Assembly: GCF_037975245.1 (NCBI RefSeq)
Contig: NC_092579.1
Location: 28,642,166-28,706,165 of the forward strand
Reading direction: 5' to 3'
Length of the DNA: 64,000 nucleotides
From: Apostichopus japonicus
Lineage: Eukaryota > Echinodermata > Holothuroidea > Aspidochirotida > Stichopodidae
The position numbers were made by a program, and so were the translations under genes. The stretch's first letter is position 1. Every line of letters starts with the position of its first letter. The notes under the pieces were generated by a model. It did not search any database and was not told where the DNA came from. It saw nothing but the letters and a program-made list of their open reading frames with translations. Positions 40,801 through 50,936 of this stretch are shown one piece after another.

Positions 40801-43800
40801 TGTGTGTGTTTGTTACCTGTTAGGCGCGTCTGTAGGTTATGGTTGAGCTGTAGGGGTGGAATGGTGGCGGAGGGGGTATGGGGGGTTGTGGGGGAAAGCG
40901 GTGGGTTGAATCTGATAATTATAATTTCTTACTGTGGTATTTATCACATGGAGAGAATGAATTTTCTTGTACAGATCTCTTTCATATTATCTTAATCTCG
41001 ATTTCTGTCTGTAAACATTTATAATCAGGCGACAAATGATACTAGTATATCCACTTCCCCCTCACGAGCACTTTTTTATACCCCATGGTTCCGTACTCCC
41101 ATCAACCGCCCCCTCCTCCGCACACACACACAACAATAACATGAGATAATGCAAAACACAGATACATATTTCACGCATGTTTATCGTACATGCTGCTTTT
41201 TCTATCACGTGTTAATAAAAATGCAGTGATCATATGCAGATAAATTTTCCTGTAAAATATCTTACGCAAGTATTTCAATTTTAAAGGGTAATATAGTTTT
41301 CATATTTTAGATATAATTGGTAAAATTTAAGTTCTTTAACGTTAAATGAGATCAATATAAGCCCTCTCTTGACTGGATGCATAATTCCTTTCCATTAAAT
41401 GAAAGCAACTCCGTAAGAGTATATCTTTAATTTCTTTATTTCTTTTTTATTTATTTATTTCTTTATTTCTTTCTTTATATTATCTTTTCTTTATTTTTAT
41501 TATATATATATATTTTTTTATTTTTTTATTATTATTATTTTTTTATCTTTATCTTTATTTTATTAATTTCTTTATATCTTTAATGAGTATATCTTTAATT
41601 TCGTTATAAGCCTTTTTTCTGCACTCACTGTAAATTGTAAAACTGTGCACGGAGGAAGTTTCAATAATTCGCAACGCTTACACAAAAATAGTTAAAATAT
41701 ATTTGGAGAAATTAAAATTGTCAACTGTAAAATCGTGTGGAAAATAAGAAACTTGAAACTTTACTAGAACAATAGACAGAAAGGAACACCTTCTAAGAAA
41801 TATTTTAATAAAGAATGAAGAAAAAGAAACAAACAAAACAAAACACAAGACACTTAAACGAACTTAAAATATACTTCAAAAGTAAACAGAAAGAACAATA
41901 AAAACAACAAATAACACACTTGTGAAAGCACTTCTCCAAAAATAATAATAAATAAATATAACAAAAAGGAAAAAAACAAACACTTCAGAATTATGAAAAA
42001 TATTTGTAAACAAAGACTACAAACTATAAACACTGTACAACATAAAAAGAATAACGAAGACACAACGCAAAAGTGTTAACCACCCCGTCTTATCCCATCG
42101 CCCACACACCTAACCCCCCCCACCCCCCACCCCAAATGAGAAACATTCATCAAACAACTTAAGAACAATTATAAAGAAGTAAAAATAACGTATAATAATT
42201 AATGAAATAAATTTAAACAAAACAAAAGACTTAAAATAGTGAAAGGACAAACAAGAAGAACTTGAAAAATATTTGTAAACAAAGACAACAAAATATAAAC
42301 ACTGTACAACATAACAGCAATAACCAACACACTGAGCAAAAATGTAAACCAACCTCATCCAACCAACCAACAACGACCCTCACCCTTAAACAAAAGAATT
42401 AAGAAAAATATATAATAATTAACGGAGAAAAAGGGGCTTCGACCTATCCAGATAGTGTAATTACTTTCTGTTAAATGTCTAGATATTATTAATATATACG
42501 TTATAGAGTTGTATTGTTCCTTTAAGCAATCGCGTTTGTATCAATATACTATAGCATTGCACGCATTGGTTTACAGCGAGTCCAAAGGTGGCACACTATG
42601 CAAATACTGGGAATACCACTTATAAGCAAGGTGCTTTTAGCTGGTCCCTCTGTGGTACCTAACTATTTACAAAGTTCTACTTGACATGTTCCTTCTAATA
42701 ATTAACAAACATGATGGAAACAAAACAAATATGCGTGTGAAAAAACAATCTGCTTTTTAAAAGAGAAAAAGAAGGAAAGGCCAAACCGGTTAGGGAAAGA
42801 AAGAAAAGGAAAAAAGAAAGAAAGAATAAAAGAAGAAAAGCCTTCTTCACACGCGAGGTCATTTAGACTAAATACGTTACCGTAAGTTCTGTATTCAGCC
42901 CTCACACGCAACTCTTTTGTACAATTCAGTCATTAATTGTTCAATTGAACAATTCCATCACGGTGGTCATTGACATACCTGTTCGTCTTTGCGTATCCTT
43001 ACGGGGTCTCTCTATATTTTTCCCCTCTGTTTTTTTCTCTTGTAAAATTGAAAGTATCAATTTTTTAACGGATGCTTTCAAGTACCATACACGTCTACAC
43101 TACTGATCGACTGATTTATTAAGACAACTTTTCACGTGTGTCGTAATGATGCCATAAAATATATTGACCAATTTGTTCATTTATTAATATATCTGAACTA
43201 AAACTGTAAATTTATATTCCTAAATATAGATAATATAGACCTATATTATTAAATTGTCTATCACTTTTTTTTTAAGCGATGTATGGTGTATTTTATTTTT
43301 AATCAGTATCCCCTGGTGATCGGTTGATAAAGAGTAATGTTTATTAGTAATAAAAAAAATTAAAACGATTTATTTGTTTAGAATTTTTTTCAAGTGGGTC
43401 TATCGTAATGACGGACTAATTTTTCATGCTCCATAATGTAGCAGAATACGAAGAAAAAAAAGAGAAAAAGACACACGAGTAATTTTAACCATTATTAACA
43501 CCCCCCCCCCCCACCCGAAAAGAATGGACTAGAAAATATATTCTTCAAAACTCTTTGTTTTTGAGGTTGCACTCTACATTTTTTCGCATAATTTTATGAT
43601 CATGTGATCAAGTCGATCATGGTACAGCCAGATTATGATAAATTTAACACAGAGATAGAATGCAGCTTTATAGCAGAAATACAAACACACACGCACACAC
43701 ACACATACACACACACACACTTACTTCAAAATAACCGTTACTTGTATAGCGTGATACCGCTTTAAGATAACAGAAAAAAGGAGTGTTTGTTTTTTAAATC

Positions 43801-43980
43801 AAACGAAAATGGGAGCAAGTAATAACTTAAAGTTTGTCTTCTTACGGGACAAACTTGATCCTGTTTAGCAAAAATAATATACAACTTGCGAATTCGCAAA
43901 AAGTATATGCAATATATTACGAGTGTGGCATGTATACACCGCCGTAGATACTCCGTGCAGCAACTTCCCTTATATTTTAC
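37886..43980. other. Intergenic spacer, 37.9-44.0 kb
   Basis: No gene recognised. It includes A/T-rich simple sequence (39390-39450, 41415-41580), C-rich tracts (39950-39964, 43501-43512), a (GT)n tract at about 40785-40810, an (AC)n tract at about 43681-43722 and a diverged direct duplication at 42001-42375. Confidence 0.5.
42001..42375. repeat. Diverged direct duplication, offset about 269 bp
   Basis: TATTTGTAAACAAAGAC followed by TATAAACACTGTACAACATAA recurs at 42001-42042 and 42270-42312, and the following AAC/CCAACC-rich sequence is alignable to about 42110 and 42375. The copies differ at many positions, so the duplication is old. Confidence 0.6.
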
Positions 43981-43987
43981 CTGAGCT

Positions 43988-44053
43988 TGGCGTGACACCT
44001 TTGCACGCAACTCATGAATAAGTCATCGGAAAGCTTTTATTCGTAACACGCGA
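43988..44053. promoter_or_regulatory. Cluster of three AHR/ARNT-type response elements upstream of the plus-strand P450
   Basis: TGGCGTGACA on the plus strand at 43988-43997 matches the full vertebrate XRE consensus (T/G)NGCGTG(A/C)(G/C)A. TTGCGTG (44010 to 44004) and TCGCGTG (44053 to 44047) lie on the minus strand. The three sit within 66 bases, about 470-530 bases before the start codon. This arrangement is seen directly; a role in inducible CYP1 transcription is inferred from vertebrate CYP1 promoters. Confidence 0.4.
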
Positions 44054-44404
44054 ACCTGGGGATAGCGGCTTATCACAAAGCAGTTCAGTGAGCAAAAGGT
44101 TACCTAAGTTGAAATTGAACTGGTCCGTTTCATCGCGCTGTCCTCGGGCGGATTGTCGAATCAGAATCCAAACCAGTGTGATTTCGCAATAACACAGAAT
44201 CAGCTGGCTGGATAAGAACAGGCTGGTTTAAAAACCGAGCCACACTGCAAAAGTTGCACTTGCTCGTAGCGGTACATGGCGCTAGCTTTTATGCCTGTAA
44301 ATTATTTTATATCGAACGCGGGAAGACTTATAACTGAAAAATAAGTTACATATCTGCATTCCTGGTAATTTGACCAACTCTTAGCCATTTCTTGAAGCTC
44401 AAGA

Positions 44405-44430
44405 ATATATCTATATGTATATAGATATAT
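44405..44430. promoter_or_regulatory. Perfect 12-bp inverted repeat just upstream of the P450 start
   Basis: ATATATCTATAT, two spacer bases, then ATATAGATATAT, about 90 bases before the ATG at 44520. It overlaps TATA-like sequence and may belong to the core promoter or 5' UTR. Confidence 0.35.
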
Positions 44431-44519
44431 AGAAGTTTTCGCTTTGAACATCTTCATTTCTTTCAAAGAGGTTGTTATTTACATCTGTTTTTAACTCGTT
44501 CTATATCCATCTCCCAAAC

Positions 44520-46136
44520 ATGATGTTGGATGTGAGCGCAGCAGCTAACCATCAATTTCACCCGGGTAATGAGCAACTCGGGCTAACCAGCGTGTCCGTG
44601 GCGCTGATTTTATGCTCCGCTCTTCTGTTGGTGGTGGGCAAGTCGAAATCGTGGAAACAGTATAAAACTGAGCAACAGACCGTCAGTCACACCACACATG
44701 GCGGCGCCAGGCCTGTCCCGGGACCACGAGGAATTCCCATATTTGGGAATATTTTCCAACTTGATGATAAGATTCACGAAAGTTTCATGAAACTTGCCGA
44801 AGTCTACGGGGACGTCTTTCAAATTAAGATCGCTTCACGGAAAATCGTCGTGTTGAACGGAACCAAGGCAATCCACCAAGCTCTGGTCCGACAAAGTACC
44901 GACTTCGCTGGACGCCCTGACCTGCCGTCCATGTCCGTCATGGACGAGACTACCGGCCGGGCTCTCACTTTCACCACTCACTGTGAACGCTGGCGTCTTC
45001 ACAGGAAAATCAGCGAGAGGGCCCTCCGACATTTTACATCCGGTAGACAAGTCGAAACCCTCCAAAGTAAAGTCATGTTTGAGGTTCAAAACTTGATCGA
45101 CTTTTGGTCGAATAATAACGAAGACGTCGACGTCGTCTTGGACCCAGAGAGGACATTGCAGCTGTCGGCAAGTAACGTTATCGCTTCTTTTCTATTCAGT
45201 AAGCGTCGCGAACTCGACGATCCGGAACTTTTAAGTCTTTTGAATTTACAGAGAGGGTTCTCCGACGTCTTCTCGACCGCAAACATGGTCGACTTTATGC
45301 CGTGGCTTTTACATTTAGCCCCCAAAGTCTTCAACAATTTTAGAAGTTACCTGAATCAGTTCAAGTCGTTCTTCGATGACACCATCGAGGAACATTTAGA
45401 GGCGCACGCCCCGGACGCGGATGGTGACATCATGGACTACATGTTAACTCTCACCGATCACATCGACCAGGAAGAGTTACGCAGAGTCGGTTTAAACCAC
45501 CGAGAGGTTTTAGCGGCAACTTACGATTTTTTCGGTGCCGGTTCCGATACCGTTCCAGCGACCTTGATGTGGTTGTTATCGTACATGGTGACACATCCCG
45601 ATATTCAAGAAGCGGTGCACAGGGAGCTCGATTCTGTTCTCGGCGACGATAACCGCAGGACACCGCACCTCAACGACCGAGATTGTTTACCGTTGACGGA
45701 AGCTGTGATCGCCGAAGCACAACGTCACGCATCGGTAATCGCTTTAACCATACCTCATTCGACGACACGTGACACAGTCCTTGGCGGAGGATACGATTTT
45801 GAGATTGCCAAGGATACGATTGTGTTTGTGAATCTCCACTCTGTTCATTATAACAGAACGGTTTTCCCAGAACCGGACAAATTTATTCCTCAAAGATTTC
45901 TACACGAAGATGGTTCCATAAACAGAGAAATGACATCTCAGCTTGTTGCTTTCGGGGCAGGTAGGAGAAGATGTATCGGATCAGAGATTGCCAAAGTCGA
46001 ACTATTTCTTTACTTCTCTACACTGATGCAAACTTTTCGGTTTAGTTGTCCAGAAGGTGAAACGGTGAGTTTGCAAGGTACAAGCGGGTTGGTATCAAAG
46101 CCTGTCCTTAAAAGTCTCAGGATAAAACGTCGATAA
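44520..46136 (+). CDS. CYP1-like cytochrome P450, intronless coding region, membrane-anchored
   Basis: A complete 538-residue P450 in one frame. The first ATG in frame is 44520; the upstream TTG-started extension is not used. A signal anchor LTSVSVALILCSALLLVVG spans residues 22-40, followed by a basic stop-transfer (KSKSWK) and an unusually long linker to the hinge PVPGPRGIP (65-73). C-helix WRLHRK, I-helix AGSDT (340-344), K-helix E399-A-Q-R402 and heme loop FGAGRRRCIG (478-487) with Cys485 are all intact. LTIPHSTTRD is a CYP1-family signature. The N-terminal tail before the anchor should be luminal, with the catalytic domain on the cytosolic face of the ER. It is a paralogue of the minus-strand P450 at 3599-5053: many long blocks are shared (VNLHSV, AFGAGRRRC, IPH-TTRD). 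Vertebrate CYP1C genes are also intronless, which supports the CYP1-clade reading, though the subfamily is unassigned. Substrate unknown; steroids, retinoids or aromatic compounds are typical. Confidence 0.96.
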   Translation: MMLDVSAAANHQFHPGNEQLGLTSVSVALILCSALLLVVGKSKSWKQYKTEQQTVSHTTHGGARPVPGPRGIPIFGNIFQLDDKIHESFMKLAEVYGDVFQIKIASRKIVVLNGTKAIHQALVRQSTDFAGRPDLPSMSVMDETTGRALTFTTHCERWRLHRKISERALRHFTSGRQVETLQSKVMFEVQNLIDFWSNNNEDVDVVLDPERTLQLSASNVIASFLFSKRRELDDPELLSLLNLQRGFSDVFSTANMVDFMPWLLHLAPKVFNNFRSYLNQFKSFFDDTIEEHLEAHAPDADGDIMDYMLTLTDHIDQEELRRVGLNHREVLAATYDFFGAGSDTVPATLMWLLSYMVTHPDIQEAVHRELDSVLGDDNRRTPHLNDRDCLPLTEAVIAEAQRHASVIALTIPHSTTRDTVLGGGYDFEIAKDTIVFVNLHSVHYNRTVFPEPDKFIPQRFLHEDGSINREMTSQLVAFGAGRRRCIGSEIAKVELFLYFSTLMQTFRFSCPEGETVSLQGTSGLVSKPVLKSLRIKRR

Positions 46137-46251
46137 AGAAAAAAAAAACACGGACAATTGAGAGCAAACAAATTGGTTTAAATCATGATGTTATTCTTTC
46201 TTCGTATTTTAAAATTGTTAAGAACTTGAGTCCTTTTTCTGAAAATACAAA

Positions 46252-46257
46252 AATAAA
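46252..46257 (+). terminator. Polyadenylation signal AATAAA of the plus-strand P450
   Basis: A canonical AATAAA 115 bases after the stop codon, followed by AT-rich sequence with T-rich stretches (46265-46330) suited to cleavage and polyadenylation. Confidence 0.6.
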
Positions 46258-46259
46258 TT

Positions 46260-46634
46260 TAAAAAAGTCTTTTGCATGATTATTTCGTATTTTAAAATAG
46301 CATTGTTTTATCATTTGTATTTTGTTTAACACGTCTTGGTAAAGTATTTCTTCAACTTTGCAATCTTTACCCGAGTCATGAAAACAGTAATAATATTTTG
46401 TCTTTCATCTGACTCCATATATGTCATCATTGTATATAATAATATCAGTTGCCTATATATCAATGTGTATTTCATGCTATCAGTATGTAAGGATTATGCT
46501 ATTAGCATAGGCTCAAGACACTGCTATGTTTTCCGATATTTTATAGCCGCAGTCTATCGATTCGATTTATATGATATTAATATATGTGTATTATTGTCGT
46601 ATATGCTGCTGTATATATATAAATATATATAAAT

Positions 46635-46681
<47 letters not shown>

Positions 46682-48420
46682 CACTTATAGCAACGGGGGA
46701 AAGAAACATTATTTATGGACCAAGTAACGAGTTAGTTGTGTTCTGAATTGCACACTAAGGAAATTAAAGGAGTATACACACGTGTCGCACAAAAAGCTTA
46801 CTTTTTGTAATTGATTCGATTTGACAATTTGAGGAGTATAGAGTTGTATATTAAGACATGCATGTTAATGAAAATAATGAAAACGGTCCAATGGATATTG
46901 GATATTGTTATATGTATACTGCGTATTAATTTCTCATGAATATTAATCACCATATGAATATAAATAAGGCTGCAGTCAACTGTAATTTTCAAAAACTATT
47001 CGTTGCTTATACTGAGATGATCCACCGACGATAACAGTTTTTGCCTTAACTCTTTTTAAAGAAAAGATTTTTACCATTTCTTAATGACCATTTATTGAAA
47101 AAAAGTATGCTACTGTTTTCCTTTAACGAAAATCTTTAATTTTTTTTCTGAATAAGTTTGGAATATATCATATTCTTTAGTATAGTACTTCGTTAGTATA
47201 TATTCTTTAGTATAGTACTACGTTTTCACAGGATGTGACGTCAGAATGCGGTGAAAACAGCAAAGGCGATCTTCATCATCTAGCATCAGTAAACGCTTAG
47301 GAGGCTTCCTATTGATTATATGCTTGTTAGTCAACATACAAAACAGTAGCCTATAACGTTAAGTGAAAAACAAAAGGTTAAGAATTTTTATCAACTTGAA
47401 AACATTTGAAGAAGTTTTCATTTGTTTTTTTTTGTTTTATTTTTTAGTAAGTCACGTGATGTTATAATTAAGAAATTTCTTTTCAATGTTGTTGTTGTTA
47501 TTATTTTTCACCATTAATCAGTATTACTCGATTGCAATATACTTCCGGATTTTCAAGTCTTGAAGTTACACACATAAAAGAATGCACAATAAACTTTGAT
47601 AAAGATACAAAAAAAATCATAACGTCTAGAATTTTATTTGGTTTCTGTTTCCTTCTAACGACACCACCTATACTCCCTCAATAACCGAAATTTAAAAAAA
47701 AAATCATAATTGTAATAATTATAAAAATAAACGAGTTATAGTATTGGATAAGTTAATGAGGAATTTTACAGAGGAGCGATCTGATCAGTGTGTGGACTAA
47801 GTAATAGGAATATTGTACAGCTTATGTATCTTCATTCAATTTTATAATTGTTAGACGGATTGGAAGCACCCGTCGCAATGTTATTATCTGGTAGTACACC
47901 TCTTTCCTTGTTTTAGAGTGCCGAAGGATAAGTTGTCAGACCCACCCATCGACCACTTCCTACCCCTTTCCTCGGGGCACCAGTCCAACCGATGGTCTCG
48001 CGGCGTTAGCTTTTAACACTTTGTCGGTAAACATAAGAGTGTATTAAATGCCCTTTCAATTTGTCCCACGATTGAAATACCTAGGCTAAATACCCACCGA
48101 CGAAAGTGTTCCGATGCCAATGTCCAGCCTTTTACGTTTCATTACCAGTTCCTGGTACCCCGGTCCACCCTTCTCTACCCCTTAACAATCCTTACCAACT
48201 CCTTCCACCCAGGCTTGTACACCTTCCTGCAGATATAGGAAGTAGTCGGTTAGTTAACTCAAACAAGATTAACAGACAATATTTGACACTGAGAAATATG
48301 CCTTTACAATATTTCTTTTCATCTGCTTCCCACACCGAAGAAGTTGACGGGTGTCACCATGATCTACCAGTTTTCTCCCTCCACACCCCCACCACCCACA
48401 AATCCCCCACCACCCTATTC
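46260..48420. other. Intergenic spacer, 46.3-48.4 kb
   Basis: AT-rich, with a (TA)n/(TATAAA) array at about 46609-46679 and a 30-bp direct duplication at 47170-47224. No gene recognised. The open frame from 48106 that runs into the minisatellite is proline-rich only because of the repeat. Confidence 0.5.
47170..47224 (+). repeat. Tandem duplication, offset 30 bp
   Basis: ATATTCTTTAGTATAGTACT followed by (T/A)CGTT occurs at 47170-47194 and 47200-47224 with a single difference, so this is a recent small duplication. Confidence 0.85.
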
Positions 48421-48423
48421 CCA

Positions 48424-48841
48424 CCCCAACCACTAACTCCCCTACCCCAACCACTAACTCCCCTACCCCAACCACTAACTCCCCTACCCCAACCACTAAC
48501 TCCCCTACCCCAACCACTAACTCCCCTACCCCAACCACTAACTCCCCCACCCCAACCCCTTACTCCCCACCCCAACCACTAACTCCCCCACCCCAACCCC
48601 TTACTCCCCACCCCAACCACTAACTCCCCCACCCCAAACACTAACTCCCCTACCCCAACCACTAACTCCCCTACCCCAACCACTAACTCCCCTACCCCAA
48701 CCACTACCTCCCCTACCCCAACCACTAACTCTCCTACCCCAACCACTAACTCCCCTACCCCGACCACTAACTCTCCTACCCACCCACCCCACCCCACCCC
48801 ACCCCACCCCACCCCACCCCACCCCACCCCACCCCACCCCA
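48424..48841. repeat. 21-bp C-rich minisatellite followed by a (CCCCA)n array
   Basis: About 17 units of CCCCAACCACTAACTCCCCTA, with variants such as CCCCAACCCCTTACTCCC, run to about 48780. About 12 units of the pentamer CCCCA/CCACC follow to 48841. The 21-bp length keeps reading frames open on both strands (PQPLTPL on plus, GELVVGV on minus), but shorter variant units break the frame. The G-rich strand has regularly spaced G runs suited to quadruplex formation. Confidence 0.9.
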
Positions 48842-50885
48842 ACTGCTTGAGATGCTACTGTGGATTCATCGAAGCACGCACGAGCTGGTGTGACTTTGTT
48901 CTTTTATTACGGGAGCGTTCCAAGACAGTTGTCACGTCTTCGTCTGTTCAAGTTCACGTGCATGCGAAGAGTTGCCCCAGGCGCGTACTTTCGAGAACCG
49001 AACCCGGGCTAGGAGTTCTATCGAAACAATGAAGTGTCACTAGAATATGTATACGGTGCCATAAACCTGTTCATTCCTTCTTGTATTTATATTAATTCAA
49101 GTAAGCACGCAAGGGTTTCACATTTTTACTATTCGTCCTTGTAAAAGGAAGCCCAAAAAAAAAAAAAAAATTGACGAGAAGTGTTTATTTGTAAAAGTCC
49201 GTCGTTCGTTCTTTTTTATTCTCAGCAGGAATATAGATACTTCAAGTTCACTGGGTTAGGCAGCAGAGCAGGCTGTAGGTTATATCAACTACAAAACTCA
49301 ACCCCTGGAGATGTGTACAATTACCCTCACCGGCAAAACTCCTTACCAACAACTGCCAAACTGAAGGGAACAAGGTGAATTTTAAATTTTATTGGTTAAC
49401 ATCGACGAAGACTTTGGGTGGAGGGGGAGGGGGGGGGGGGAGATGGAGGAGGAGGCGTGCGAGAAATGGGTAGGTTTATCAGAGCCTGAACTTTTATTCA
49501 TTAGCACTATGAAAACACAAGTCATTAAAAACTATACATTTTTTGTTAAGGACAAATCCTAGGATTGGTCTTATACTCTTTCTCAGTGTAGAAGCCTTCT
49601 CTTATGGTCCCAATCGAGGCCCCACCCTCAACCTTCCCCCTCCTCCCGGTCATTTGAAAAGTTCACTTGTTATACTTTGCATGTACTAGTTGGAAGATAT
49701 CGATATCTGGGCTCCCCCCCGCCCTCTCTCTACCCCCCCCCCCCTCACACACATATCGCATGTCCGTGATGTTATGGAGGAATAATAATAATTATATTAA
49801 GTTGTGTCGCTAGTTGTATTGAAAAGGAACCCTTGTGCCCCTTTTACCGAGACCACATTAAATTCCGTTCATAGTTGGATACCCTGACCATGTGGCTACA
49901 ACCATTTGATTATATACCGTACATACACAGAGAGTGAACAGTTAAAGTTACCCTCTTCATCTATCGAAACAAAATTTGTGACCTATAAAGTTCAGATGAT
50001 ACATTTTATTTTCATTCCCAAAAACTTGCCGACATTTATGCGTGAGAAACAGACTGGCAAGTTTATACAACTAAGGAAAAGTGTGAAAGGCGAATTCGCC
50101 CTTGAGTTGTATCGAATGGCATTTGCGTAAATGTTCGATCTTTCGTTACGTAGTGTGCGAGGTACTGTGGGCCAGTCTGACTGGCACTCCTTAGCCAAAT
50201 AAATTGGTATGTATACGAATGACCACGAAGGACTCGATAACACATGCTTTGTAATAATGTGGTGGCTGGTTCGAACTTATGCCAGTCCCTGTATTTAACC
50301 ACATAAAGTTAACTGTTCAAAGTTAATATAGGCTATGCAAAGTTCATCGCCGCTGTTGCGATTTTCGTGGACTTGAGGAACAGACGAGAATGTCAGTTAT
50401 ACCTTAATAATTCCTTGAAATAATGATTTGATGATTTATACGTACAAAATGAACTATTCAATGTTAACAGAGCTTTAAATGTCACTGGCTCATTGCTATT
50501 AGTCAAACTTGTTTCTATACACACTCTTTAATTAATTGCTAGGGGAGGGAGGGGGGGGGGGGACTGGTTGATCCTTTAAATATCAAAAGTGTCCAAACTT
50601 ATATAGAGGCTGGACTCTCTAGTCTAGGACAGAGACCATTGGTCAGCTCCTCCATGCAGAAGCATGCAGAAATAAATGAAAACGTAAAAGGACAAAAACT
50701 AATGACTAAAGGCCCTCAAGAGTGATGTGTTGAGATATGAAGTTACAAAAATAAAACATGTTGTCTTAGAGTTACAGGAAAACTTACAAAAAGCAGAAGC
50801 TTGGCAACAACAACAACAACAATGAGAGCTTGACTACAGAAGTCAACGTTATTATTGTGGCAGCTTTAAAGGGGTATTCCAAACA

Positions 50886-50936
<51 letters not shown>

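Noticed and set aside
44472-44519. N-terminal extension of the second P450 starting at TTG
   Set aside because: No ATG; the first in-frame ATG is 44520 and gives a normal luminal tail and anchor.
48106-48582. 158-aa proline-rich protein with PQPLTPL repeats
   Set aside because: The repeat part is the 21-bp minisatellite, open on both strands; the non-repeat part has no family resemblance.
50192-50278. Second tRNA-like SINE
   Set aside because: The A box is stretched (TAGCCAAATAAATTGG) and the B box imperfect (GGTTCGAACTT), with no clover-leaf; too weak.
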